DNA of 47,655 nucleotides from contig JAOTTP010000015.1 of the NCBI GenBank assembly GCA_029864405.1, positions 1-47,655 on the forward strand, in the 5' to 3' direction. Shown piece after piece: positions 33,185-42,228 of this stretch. The position numbers and the translations under genes were made by a program. The stretch is from Nitrospirota bacterium (GTDB lineage: Bacteria > Nitrospirota > Nitrospiria > Nitrospirales > UBA8639). Under the pieces are notes generated by a model. It saw nothing but the letters and a program-made list of their open reading frames with translations, made no database searches and was not told the DNA's origin. Positions within the stretch are counted from its first letter, which is position 1, and each line of letters begins with the position of its first letter.

Positions 33185-33414
33185 TTTCAGAGGGAAATCC
33201 AGCTGGTACGCTCCCCTGGGGGAGGCAGTAAGCGACTATGGCTGTGTCAGTTGGCTCTCTAGCATAGGGGAGAAGGGTTGAGAAGACAATAGGGGAAAGC
33301 CTAATGGATGACCTCCAAAGTTTTTCAGCTCGGACGCTGATCATGCGCCCCTCTATTTAGACGAGAGGCATTCAGCATGGGTGAATGGCCAGTGAGTGTG
33401 CACTTACATCTCGC

Positions 33415-33441
33415 TTGAACCTTTTTAGGGAAGGCGCAGAC
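33415..33441 (+). promoter_or_regulatory. Candidate ECF promoter for the metacaspase gene
   Basis: TTGAACCTTT (33415-33424), 14 bases, GAC (33439-33441), 26 bp before the ATG at 33467. It is the only plus-strand member of the set. The surrounding gap (33169-33466) is the divergent control region shared with the sigma gene. Confidence 0.8.
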
Positions 33442-33466
33442 ATACTACACAACAAAAGGTTGAGAG

Positions 33467-35827
33467 ATGAAACAACAACCGATAGACTATTTAACCATTA
33501 CCGGCAGAATTGATAAGAGGTTCATCATGAAAATGCGCCCGAGCTTTCCCACCCTGGTTCTACTCCTGATTGTCGGCATGTTCCTCGGACACACGTTGAT
33601 GGCGACCCTGCCAGCGGCTTTCGGGGCAGGCGCGCCTTCCGTTCGGAGAGCCCTCTTGATCGGGATTGGGAAGTATCAGGTATTGCCACGGCTCCCGGGC
33701 TCAAAAAATGATATTGATTTGGTGCATCAGGTCCTGGTGTCCCGTTACGGGTTTTCCGAACAGGATATCCACACGGTTATGGATGAAGCGGCAACCCGGG
33801 AGGGGATGCTGGCGGCTTTCAATCGGATCGTTAAAGAAGCGGGTCCCAATGATGTGGTCTACATTCATTATTCAGGGCATGGATCGCAAGTCCAGGATCT
33901 GAATGGGGATGAACCAGATGATCAACTGGATGAGACGATTGTTCCGGCCGATGGTCGGACCGAAGGTGTCCCCGATATTACCGATGATGAGTTGGAAGAG
34001 ATTCTTTCCCGCCTGAAAACGCCCAAGGCGGTGGTCGTACTCGATTCCTGCCATTCCGGGACGGCCACAAGGGGCTTAGAAGTGCGTGTGCGATCTGTTC
34101 CGAAGGACAACCGGGTCACCCTCTATAAAAAAGGTGGAGTGACTACCAGGGCCATTGTGCCGGTGAATCTTCATCCGTATGTGCTATTCAGTGGAGCGGC
34201 TTCCCATGAAGAGGCCTTGGATGGGCCAGTGGACGGCCGATACCATGGATTTTTTACGCATTCTCTTTTTAAGAGTTTGCAATCCGCTCCCATGGGTGCG
34301 TCAACCAGTGAGATTTTTTCCGGAGCCAAACAGGAGCTGAAGCGGATTCAAAATCAATTCGGGCGGACCAGCATGCCCGAACCTCAGTTAGAAGCCTCCA
34401 CAGAGCGGATTGCACTGCCATTTTTTGCTGCTTTCGGCGAAGAGAGCGCCATCGCTAAAGCTCAGACCGATTCCGCCCGTCGTTCCTGGGTGGCGGTGCA
34501 ACCGCAAACAGGGGATCAGGTGATGTTAGTTAACGCCCTGTCGCTCGGAGCTGATCCCGGTTCGGTGTGGGGGATTTACCCGGAAGGAGAAACGGCATTT
34601 GAGCCGGCCAAAGCCCAGGCGTTTGCGGTGGTCAAGGCGGTGAAGAATCAGGATGCGGTGGCGATGATTTCACCCAAACGCGCCAAGGTGTCTTCCAAGG
34701 GCCGTGCTGTGTTGGTTGCTCCGGCCCCGGAATCCAAAGCCATTCCGGTTGCACTTCGAAATGTTCCACCCGCGCAAGCCAAGCAATTGAAAGAGTTGTT
34801 GGGGAAGCAAATGGGTGATGTGAAATTTGTGGGGGATCAGGAATTTGCCCGCTTCGTCGTGGAAAGCCGGGGGGATGGGCTGCATGTCTTAAGCGCGGAT
34901 GGCACCAAAGAGTTGATGGCATTGCCCGTGAAGCCCAACACTCAAGCGATTGCTTCATTGTCTCAGGTATTGGTGCAGTCACGGAATGCTTCGCAGTTGT
35001 TAAACCTGGAAAATCCCGCGAGCCAGATGAATGTGAGTGTACGGGTGGTTCAGGTCGGGGAACGGGGAATCGCCGTGGTAAGCGACAAAATGGAAGCCCC
35101 GGTCTATCACATCCGGCAGTCGAATCAACCTCGCTCTTTGTCCAACAGTCTGCAATTGGAAGTGGCCTCCGATACGGATGCGTACATCACGATCGTGGAT
35201 GTGGATGCGGAAGGGAACGTGAATGTGCTGTTCCCGAACTCGTATCAAAATCCCCGATATTATCCGGACGGATTCATCAACGCGGGCCGCACGGTGTTGT
35301 TGCCTGATTCATTGCAATCCGGAAATCAAGCGGGATTCCACTGGGATTATGCGAATCCTCCGGGTGTCGATACGATCCGGGTGTTTGCGAGCACGACTCC
35401 TGAATTAGCCCAACGGATTCGTCAGGCGGTGGCAGGCGGCAATGCCCAGGGCCTTGGGAGTCCTCAAAAGACCAACTCATTAGCCCATTTGGCAAGTCTG
35501 AGGCAAGAGTTAGTCGGAAGTGTGACACGAGGGTTGATCACCGTTCCGGATGATTCTGCGGCTCCGGTTTCTCAGCCGGCTATGAATGCAGTGGAACAAC
35601 CGCAAGTGGCCATGGTCGATCAAATGTCGGTCCAGAGTTCTGTGCCGGAAGGCATCGGCTATATTCAAGACAGTCCTGCTCAATCGTTTCAGCCTGATCC
35701 ATCTATGCCGGGCGGCATGAATACGGATCAAACGGTTGATTCTCAAATGCAAGCTCAGGCCATGCCGGTGGGTTTGCCGGTCTCTGATTGGACGGCGGTC
35801 TCGGCCACGGTTCTGGTTCAACCATAG
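33467..35827 (+). CDS. Exported metacaspase-type protease (peptidase C14) with C-terminal DUF4384
   Basis: 786 residues; AAAGGTTGAGAG precedes this ATG, but an ATG at 33527 (AGAGG upstream) would start directly at the signal peptide. The caspase-like domain (about 57-300) has the catalytic dyad His138 in YSGHGSQ and Cys195 in LDSCHSGTATRG. A middle region of unclear type (about 320-540) is followed by DUF4384 (about 555-650, VASDTDAYITIVDVD, VLFPNS), then a Pro/Gln/Ser/Met-rich end. Known metacaspases cut after Arg or Lys. The DUF4384 domain links it to the three divergently transcribed DUF4384 proteins. Expected in the periplasm or at the surface. Confidence 0.92.
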   Translation: MKQQPIDYLTITGRIDKRFIMKMRPSFPTLVLLLIVGMFLGHTLMATLPAAFGAGAPSVRRALLIGIGKYQVLPRLPGSKNDIDLVHQVLVSRYGFSEQDIHTVMDEAATREGMLAAFNRIVKEAGPNDVVYIHYSGHGSQVQDLNGDEPDDQLDETIVPADGRTEGVPDITDDELEEILSRLKTPKAVVVLDSCHSGTATRGLEVRVRSVPKDNRVTLYKKGGVTTRAIVPVNLHPYVLFSGAASHEEALDGPVDGRYHGFFTHSLFKSLQSAPMGASTSEIFSGAKQELKRIQNQFGRTSMPEPQLEASTERIALPFFAAFGEESAIAKAQTDSARRSWVAVQPQTGDQVMLVNALSLGADPGSVWGIYPEGETAFEPAKAQAFAVVKAVKNQDAVAMISPKRAKVSSKGRAVLVAPAPESKAIPVALRNVPPAQAKQLKELLGKQMGDVKFVGDQEFARFVVESRGDGLHVLSADGTKELMALPVKPNTQAIASLSQVLVQSRNASQLLNLENPASQMNVSVRVVQVGERGIAVVSDKMEAPVYHIRQSNQPRSLSNSLQLEVASDTDAYITIVDVDAEGNVNVLFPNSYQNPRYYPDGFINAGRTVLLPDSLQSGNQAGFHWDYANPPGVDTIRVFASTTPELAQRIRQAVAGGNAQGLGSPQKTNSLAHLASLRQELVGSVTRGLITVPDDSAAPVSQPAMNAVEQPQVAMVDQMSVQSSVPEGIGYIQDSPAQSFQPDPSMPGGMNTDQTVDSQMQAQAMPVGLPVSDWTAVSATVLVQP

Positions 35828-35890
35828 GGAAACAATGAGAGACGTGATAAGCCAACGATAGGCCACTCCGTTTCTTGGTGATGTCACCAT

Positions 35891-35921
35891 GAGGCCCCCT
35901 GTGTGATGTGCAGGGGGCCTC
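35891..35921. terminator. Bidirectional terminator hairpin
   Basis: A perfect 11-bp stem (35891-35901 with 35911-35921) around a 9-base loop lies between the converging metacaspase and PLP-enzyme genes and overlaps the stop codon of the latter. No U-tract is evident on either side. Confidence 0.7.
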
Positions 35922-36972
35922 ACTCGTTTGAGAGTGAGGTAAACAACGCAAGGGTTGAGCGGATGTCGATACTTGGTGTGTCGGTAGTCCAGGAGACACG
36001 GATCGAAAGGCTTGAGGGATAGGAGGGATGGGTGAGGGTTTTCCATGCAATGGAATGAGTGGAGGAAAGGGTGTGCATGGCCTGTTCCGTGTGTTCGTCA
36101 AGGCAGGCAAACGATAAGATGCCGGGAGCATGGGGCCCGTCCCATTCGATAATCCGAATACCAGGATAGTGTCCGAGGCAGACTTTCCATTCTTCTCGCA
36201 CCTGTTCAAGGATTTGGTTGTGTGGATTTTTTTGAGCCTTGAGATGGCAAGCCTTGGCAAATCCGGCGATCAAGCCAATATTCTGGGTGCCCAATTCGTA
36301 TCCGGCCCAATAGGGTTGGGTGTCTTGGTGACCATCTTCCCCGATGATCAAGGCACCGGTTCCCATAGGACCTACGCACCATTTATGGCCAGGGAAAAAG
36401 TAGGCATAGGGAGAAATCTCTTGAAAAGAAACCGGAATATGCCCGATGGCTTGCGCGCCATCTACGATAAGTCGCGTGTGGTGTGACTGAGCCAGGCTTT
36501 GGATTGTGGTGATAGGAAATATACGCCCATCAAAATGAGAGACGTGACTGATGACGATGGCCTGAATGGGTTGTTCATCTAGAGTGCGTTCAAGAGCGGG
36601 AAGGAAGCCGGAGGGGACATCCGGGTCGAGTGCGATGATGCGGACTCCACGGTCACCCAGTTTTTCGATCTCATGGAGAATCGTGGAATTTTCATGAGTG
36701 GTCGTCAGAATGACATTTCCCGGTTTCCAATTGATTCGAGCAAGGACAAGACTGCATGCGGTTGTGGTATTCGGCATGAAGGCTAGCCGTTGCTCATCAT
36801 TCAACGTCAACCAATCCGCAATGGTTCGTCGGCATCGCTGAAGCGTGTCTCGGTAATGTTGAATGCCGGCTTCCGCATACAACAAGTGGCTGAACGTGTC
36901 GAGTGTCCGGGAAATTTCTTGTTGCACGTCAGGATGGAACGGAGCGAGTCCGGCCGGATTGAGATAGATCAT
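35920..36972 (-). CDS. Class V PLP-dependent aminotransferase/lyase, EgtE-like
   Basis: 350 residues from the ATG at 36970-36972 (a GTG at 36991-36993 is possible; neither has a strong ribosome binding site). The fold-type I PLP signature is clear: SHVSHFDG, LIVDGAQAIGH and the Schiff-base Lys in FFPGHKWCVGPMGTG. The family includes cysteine desulfurases, isopenicillin N epimerase-like enzymes and EgtE, the C-S lyase of the last step of ergothioneine synthesis. Position directly downstream of egtD favours the EgtE role (inference). It lacks a mobile Cys-loop typical of SufS. Confidence 0.75.
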   Translation of the reverse strand: MIYLNPAGLAPFHPDVQQEISRTLDTFSHLLYAEAGIQHYRDTLQRCRRTIADWLTLNDEQRLAFMPNTTTACSLVLARINWKPGNVILTTTHENSTILHEIEKLGDRGVRIIALDPDVPSGFLPALERTLDEQPIQAIVISHVSHFDGRIFPITTIQSLAQSHHTRLIVDGAQAIGHIPVSFQEISPYAYFFPGHKWCVGPMGTGALIIGEDGHQDTQPYWAGYELGTQNIGLIAGFAKACHLKAQKNPHNQILEQVREEWKVCLGHYPGIRIIEWDGPHAPGILSFACLDEHTEQAMHTLSSTHSIAWKTLTHPSYPSSLSIRVSWTTDTPSIDIRSTLALFTSLSNE

Positions 36973-37067
36973 GAGAGAAAGTTGGCGGGGCACCCTACCG
37001 TTGTGAGGTTATGAGCTCGGGTATGAACCATGCTGGAGAAGGTCTCGCCCTTCTCAAAAAATCCGGC

Positions 37068-38051
37068 TTAGGGTTTTTTCGTGAGCGCGAGGCCAATCAG
37101 GCTGTCAGGGTCCGAGTACCATTTGACCAATTCAAAACCGGAAGAGGCCAGAAGTTCCTCGGCCAAGGGGCGGTCATATTTTGTGCTGATTTCAGTGCGG
37201 ACTTCCTCCCCTTGTTTGAAGTGGACCTGTAAATCTAAGTCCTGGATGTCCAGGGTTTGTTCTTCTCGCGAACGGAGCCACATTTCTATGCGATGGTCGG
37301 CTTCATTATACCTGGCGACGTGGTCAAACGACTCAGGATCGCTAGGAGTTCCGAAATCGTTACGAAGAACCCGAATGATATTCTTGTTAAATTTTGCCGT
37401 AATGCCCTCTTTGTCATTATATGCGGCTTCCAACCGACTATGATCCGTGATGAGCTGCACACCCAGTAAGAAATAATCCCCAGATGCCATTTCCGTATTC
37501 ACGGAGGAGAGAAACTCTTGAGCGGCGACAGCAGGAAGGTTGCCAATAGTTCCTCCAAGGATGACGACCAGGCGTTTGCCGCCTTCCGGAATATGTTCCA
37601 AATGGAAAAGAAAATCTCCCACCACTCCATGTATGTGGAGTCCGGGGTATTCCCGGACCAGCTCTTCAGAGACTCGCCGGACAATGCTTTCATCGACATC
37701 AAACGGAACGTAATAGCGCAGTTGGTCGACCTTGGCCATGGCATCGAGGAGGACCCGTGTTTTTGTGGCCGCGCCGGATCCTAATTCCACAAGTTCTTCC
37801 GCCCCGCTGAGGGCGACGATTTCGTCAGCCCATCTGGTGAGCAGTTGATGCTCTGTGCGGGTTTGATAATATTCCGGCAACTCACATATTTGCTCGAAGA
37901 GGGTGGATCCCTGCTCATCATAGAAAAGTTTGGATGGAAGAGTTTTGGGATTGGCCAACAGTCCCCGGGTAATTTGGGTTTTGAGCAAATCCGGGTCTTC
38001 TCTGGTGAGTGGAAGATCGATGGTAATTGATGGATCTGTTTGCGATGTCAT
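37068..38051 (-). CDS. egtD: L-histidine N-alpha-methyltransferase EgtD
   Basis: 327 residues from the ATG at 38049-38051 (GAGGAGGG upstream). This SAM-dependent enzyme trimethylates histidine to hercynine, the first step of ergothioneine synthesis. Characteristic segments: NPKTLPSKLFYDEQGS, CELPEYYQTRTE, VELGSGAATKTRVLLDA (SAM loop) and LGGTIGNLP. Length is normal for the family. The ABC transporter genes lie upstream and the EgtE-like gene about 95 bp downstream, all on the same strand. Confidence 0.93.
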   Translation of the reverse strand: MTSQTDPSITIDLPLTREDPDLLKTQITRGLLANPKTLPSKLFYDEQGSTLFEQICELPEYYQTRTEHQLLTRWADEIVALSGAEELVELGSGAATKTRVLLDAMAKVDQLRYYVPFDVDESIVRRVSEELVREYPGLHIHGVVGDFLFHLEHIPEGGKRLVVILGGTIGNLPAVAAQEFLSSVNTEMASGDYFLLGVQLITDHSRLEAAYNDKEGITAKFNKNIIRVLRNDFGTPSDPESFDHVARYNEADHRIEMWLRSREEQTLDIQDLDLQVHFKQGEEVRTEISTKYDRPLAEELLASSGFELVKWYSDPDSLIGLALTKKP

Positions 38052-38447
38052 GAGCCCTCCTCGGGGGTGTACCCTGAACAAAACTCTGGCCTCCCTCAGG
38101 CAGCAGCGCAGACGGTACGATCTTTTGAATAAGACGGAAGCAAAACGTGCAAGAAAATGAACATTCTTCGGTTCAGGTTTTTCCAGTTACATGCTGGACG
38201 ATGGGAAGTAGTCGTTCGATGAGCCTCATGATCGGCCTTCAAGGAGCAAAACTGAAACGACTCAGTCCATAAATGGATGATGACAAACGTGGCCGGAGTG
38301 CATGAATAATTTCACTATACCCGCAGGAAGGCTTATGGGCAAGGCAATGCCATTGAACACTTCCGATGGGTGTTGAACTCTTTTGTCCTCCTAACCGACA
38401 CGTTGGCTGGGGTGCTATTCCATACATCATCTGGCGATTCGGTGTGG
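38052..38447. other. Intergenic stretch upstream of egtD
   Basis: About 400 bp between the transporter gene end and egtD. No open frame, hairpin or motif of note was found; it may hold an egtD promoter. Confidence 0.45.
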
Positions 38448-40046
38448 TCATCGAACCGGTTCTAGGCCGCGTGGCTTGATCCCATGTTCGACCCAAGCCA
38501 AGAGGGCATCCACAGCCAGAGCCAGGATCGTGGCTGGCAACGCTCCTGACAAAATTAAATTCACATCCGCCAGTTGCAGCCCTGCCACAATGGGAACGCC
38601 CAGTCCTCCTGCTCCGATGAAGGCGGCCAATGTTGCTGTTCCCAGAGTCCAGATGGCGGAAGTACGAATGCCGGCCATGATGGTGGGCGCGGCTAAAGGC
38701 AACCGCACGGACCTGAGGATTTGCCATTCCGTCATGCCGAGTGCCCGTCCGGTTTCAACGACGTTGGGCGCAGCATCCCGCAATCCCGAATAGGTGTTTC
38801 GAAGAATGGGAAAAAGAGAATAGATCCACAATGCCATGATAGCTGGAAATGTGCCGACACCGAATAGCGGAATCATGAAGGCCAAAAGCGCGATTGACGG
38901 AATGGTCTGAGACATGCCGATGATCCGGATCATGGTTTCGGCTCCTTTGCGCCATCGTTCCAAGATCAAACCAAGGGGAATCGCCAGAGCAATACCAAGC
39001 AAGAGTCCGAGGCCGGCCAGACCCAAGTGTTCCACTGTTCGAAGAGCCAGGGTTGCACGCATGTTCCACATGTAGACAAACAGAGATTGGGAGTCCCGGT
39101 GTTGGCTTGATGTTGGAAGAGGCTGAGAGTCCGTTAACAAGTGGAGGTCCTGCAACATCTCGCGGGCGACCAGGGTGACGGGTTGTCCTTGCTCTTGAAC
39201 TAGAAGGTTCCAGCTTCGCATGCGTTCGGGGGTCAGGGCATTGGTTAATAAGCTGAGCACTGACGCGAGTTCGGGGTGTCGCTCAAGCGTTTCTCCCCGG
39301 ACGAGAGCTGTCGCATCATAGGGCGGAAAGAAATGGCGGTCATCTTCGAGCACGAGAAAATCATAGACGGAAAGACGGCCATCGGTGGTATACACATCCA
39401 GGAGATCCACATCCCCGTTCGCTGTGGCCTGATACTTCAGCGTTTGTTGCATCCCCACGACTTCTTTAAATTGCAGGCCGTATTGTTGTTGTAACCCCGG
39501 GAGTCCGTCCGGACGTTTGATAAATTCGTAACCGAATCCGGCTTTAAGCGTTGGCGCGATTCGACTTAAATCGGAAATGGTCCGTAGTCCCAACGCTTGT
39601 GCCCGGTCACGGCGAAGGGCCAAGGCATACGAATTATCGAACCCGAGTGGGGCGATCCACCATATATTCCATTTTTCCAAAAATTGAGTTCTGACTCGAT
39701 TCAGGACTGCGGTGGGTTCGTTCATGGGTGCCTCACCGAGTATCGTGACCAGGCCCGTCCCCGTGTATTCGGGATAGAGGTCAATTCCTCCCGTTTTTAA
39801 GGCTTCAAAACAGACTTGAGTGCCGGCGAGTCCTAGGCGACGCGTGACGGTTAATTTTGTTCGGGCTTCAATGAGTTGAGCAAACATTTCGGCAAGAAGC
39901 CGGCTTTCCATGAAATTCTTTGATCCCACCACAATGGTGTCAGAGGCCCAAGCTGGAAGGGAGAAGGAACAGAGAAGTCCCAGGAATCCAACTATGATTC
40001 CTCTAGAGATCCTCCCTGTGCTTTGCCTGCCTCGATGGGTGTTCAT
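38448..40046 (-). CDS. ABC transporter fusion: substrate-binding domain plus permease (OpuC/EgtU-like)
   Basis: 532 residues from the ATG at 40044-40046 (AGGAAGG upstream). Signal peptide, then an OpuAC/ProX-type binding domain (about 40-310: VVGSKNFMESRLLAEMF, DLYPEYTGTG). A permease domain with about six membrane helices (about 335-525) follows, with the EAA-like loop ETGRALGMTEWQILRSVRLP. The family imports quaternary amines such as glycine betaine or choline; the related EgtUV systems import ergothioneine. In EgtU the permease comes first, here the binding domain does. Next to egtD an ergothioneine or hercynine substrate is plausible (inference). Confidence 0.9.
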   Translation of the reverse strand: MNTHRGRQSTGRISRGIIVGFLGLLCSFSLPAWASDTIVVGSKNFMESRLLAEMFAQLIEARTKLTVTRRLGLAGTQVCFEALKTGGIDLYPEYTGTGLVTILGEAPMNEPTAVLNRVRTQFLEKWNIWWIAPLGFDNSYALALRRDRAQALGLRTISDLSRIAPTLKAGFGYEFIKRPDGLPGLQQQYGLQFKEVVGMQQTLKYQATANGDVDLLDVYTTDGRLSVYDFLVLEDDRHFFPPYDATALVRGETLERHPELASVLSLLTNALTPERMRSWNLLVQEQGQPVTLVAREMLQDLHLLTDSQPLPTSSQHRDSQSLFVYMWNMRATLALRTVEHLGLAGLGLLLGIALAIPLGLILERWRKGAETMIRIIGMSQTIPSIALLAFMIPLFGVGTFPAIMALWIYSLFPILRNTYSGLRDAAPNVVETGRALGMTEWQILRSVRLPLAAPTIMAGIRTSAIWTLGTATLAAFIGAGGLGVPIVAGLQLADVNLILSGALPATILALAVDALLAWVEHGIKPRGLEPVR

Positions 40047-40056
40047 CACCTTCCTG

Positions 40057-40806
40057 TCAACCTCGATGAGCATGATAATGCTGAATGAGCAAATCCACAT
40101 AGGGTGTGGCTGGGGCATGGAGGAGTTCGGGCGGGGTTCCGACTTGATGGATGTGGCCTTCTTTGAGGATTGTGATTCGGTCGCTTAGCCGGAAGGCTTC
40201 CGATATGTCATGGGTGACGAGGACCATCGTTTTTTGCAGACGGGTTTTAAGTGAGAGGAATTGATCCTGCAGGTCATAACGGGTAAGCGGATCCAACGCC
40301 CCAAACGGTTCGTCAAGCAGGACGATGGGAGGATCGGCCGCCAGGGCGCGTGCCACGGCCACGCGCTGCCGCTCTCCCCCTGAGAGTTCAATGGGGTAGC
40401 GTTCGGCAATCTGCGCGGGATCCAGGTTCACGAGAGATAAGAGCGTGTTGACTTGTTCGAGTTGTTGTTTCAGTGTCCAGCCTAATAATTGAGGGACGAG
40501 GCAGACGTTTTGCCTGATGGTCCAGTGAGGGAAGAGCCCGCCATCTTGTGGGACGTACCCGAGGCGTCGACGAAGTTGAATGGGGTCCTGAGAACAAGCC
40601 GGGTTCCCTTGAATGAAGACGGCGCCGGCCGTCGGTTCTACCAGCCGATTCAGTAGCCGCAATAAGGTGGTTTTGCCTGACCCGCTCTCACCAATAAGCG
40701 CCATGGTTTCCCCATCCTGCACACTCCATTCAATATTCTGAAGGGCATAGGTGCCATCGGGGAATTGTTTACTGACTTGATGGGTTTCCAGTGCCAATGG
40801 GGTCAT
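40057..40806 (-). CDS. ABC transporter ATPase (OpuC/ProV/EgtV-like)
   Basis: 249 residues with Walker A GESGSGKTT, signature LSGGERQRVAVARAL, Walker B IVLLDEPFGALDP and switch His in VLVTHD. It powers the binding-permease fusion encoded 10 bp downstream. No C-terminal CBS pair is present, unlike classical ProV/OpuCA osmotic regulators; the protein ends soon after the ATPase core. That absence speaks weakly against simple osmotic gating. Confidence 0.93.
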   Translation of the reverse strand: MTPLALETHQVSKQFPDGTYALQNIEWSVQDGETMALIGESGSGKTTLLRLLNRLVEPTAGAVFIQGNPACSQDPIQLRRRLGYVPQDGGLFPHWTIRQNVCLVPQLLGWTLKQQLEQVNTLLSLVNLDPAQIAERYPIELSGGERQRVAVARALAADPPIVLLDEPFGALDPLTRYDLQDQFLSLKTRLQKTMVLVTHDISEAFRLSDRITILKEGHIHQVGTPPELLHAPATPYVDLLIQHYHAHRG

Positions 40807-41130
40807 GGAGGCTGGGTCCTTGTTGTCGAGTAAAACGGAATATGACAGATGATGGGAGGAAAGATCTTTATCATCATGGACGGGCAGGAAAACACTTTGT
40901 TCAGGATAGCAGGGTTAAGGAAGAGAGACTAGTTAATCTGCCAGCTTACGCCTCCAATGTTGCATTGGAAGTCTATCCTTATGTAGGAAAGGTGAAAACG
41001 CAATGAAAAGCATTTTGGGGCCCCCATCTTTGGTCGCTTTGGTATGTAGAAGGACGACAACCCATCGGCCCCTTTCATGTAGGGAATGTTGAAAGAACAT
41101 GTCCTGAGTCATACCGAAGAGTTGCCTAGT
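40807..41130. other. Intergenic stretch before the IS3 element
   Basis: About 320 bp with no supported gene; probably contains the promoter of the transporter-egtD cluster. No clear consensus was seen. Confidence 0.45.
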
Positions 41131-41198
41131 TATAGTGGACCCCAAAATTCAGACCACAAGTTTAGTAAGATTGGGCCGTGGTTTGAAAGGGGGACGCG

Positions 41199-41486
41199 AT
41201 GGGGAAAAAACGGGTCAGGCACAGTGCTGAGTTTAAAGCCAAGGTGGCTCTTGAAGCCTTGAAGGGGCTGAAGACCGTCAACGAGTTGGCCGGGCAGTAT
41301 CAGGTGCATCCGACGCAGATCAGCCAATGGAAGCGGCAAGTGCAAGGGGGAGCACGCGAACTTTTTGCCGGAGCTCGTGGGAAGGGCGACCAAGAGTCCG
41401 AAGCCGTTCAAGCGAAACTGTACGAAGAAGTCGGTCGCTTGAAGATGGAGTTGGACTGGATAAAAAAAACTGCCGGGCTCGGTTGA
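41199..41486 (+). CDS. IS3-family transposase OrfA
   Basis: 95 residues: helix-turn-helix DNA-binding protein of the transposase_8 type (RHSAEFKAKVALEALKG, QISQWKRQ), followed by a leucine-zipper-like helix. It is intact. The run of eight A residues at 41462-41469 near its end is the usual place for the frameshift that makes the OrfAB fusion; OrfB lies in the +1 frame here rather than the usual -1 frame, so a small indel may also have occurred. Confidence 0.93.
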   Translation: MGKKRVRHSAEFKAKVALEALKGLKTVNELAGQYQVHPTQISQWKRQVQGGARELFAGARGKGDQESEAVQAKLYEEVGRLKMELDWIKKTAGLG

Positions 41487-41505
41487 CGTCAAACGGCAGT
41501 GGATT

Positions 41506-42228
41506 GTGCCAGGCCATCCGCAGCTGAGTATTCGACGGCAATGTGAGTTACTGAACCTTGGACGAGCCAATTGGTACTACCACCCTATTAAGGAAACCGC
41601 GGACACCCTGGAGCTCATGCGACACATTGATCAGCAATATACTCGGACGCCCTTTTACGGCAGCCGACGGATGGCTGTCTATCTGAATGGCGTCGGCTAT
41701 GAGGTGAATCGCAAGCGTGTGCAGCGCCTCATGCGGCTGATGGGCTTGGAAGGTGTGGCTCCTGGTCCACACACGAGCCGCCCGCATCCGGCTCACGCCA
41801 TCTATCCCTATTTGTTGCGGGGTCTGGTGATTGATCGGCCGAACCAGGTGTGATGCACCGATGTGACGTATATTCCCATGCACCGGGGCTTTATGTTTCT
41901 GGTGGCCATTCTGGATTGGTCTAGCCGCTATGTTTTAGCGTGGATGGCGTCGAACACCCAGGACACGACCTTCTGTCTGGATGCTCTAGAGCAGGCATTC
42001 ACCCACGGTTGTCCGGCGATTTTCAATAGTGATCAGGGCTGTCAGTTCACGAGTGCGGCCTTCACGAGTCGGCTCGAAGCGGCTGAGGTCCAGATCAGTA
42101 TGGATGGACGAGGCCGCGTTTTTGACAACATCTTTATCGAACGACTGTGGCGCACGGTCAAGTACGAAGACATCTATCTGCACGACTATCGGAACGGGGT
42201 CGATCTGGAGCGGGGCGTAACCACCTAT
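41506..42228 (+). pseudogene. IS3-family transposase OrfB, interrupted
   Basis: DDE integrase-type transposase. An in-frame TGA at 41851-41853 replaces the Trp expected in NQVWCTDVTYI, a single-base TGG to TGA change. Catalytic residues remain (TDVTYI, NSDQGCQF, DNIFIERLW). The frame is then cut after Tyr at 42226-42228 by the IS200/IS605 element and resumes exactly in frame at 42796-42903 (FQFYNTDRPHQALDYRTPEQ to the stop). Confidence 0.93.
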
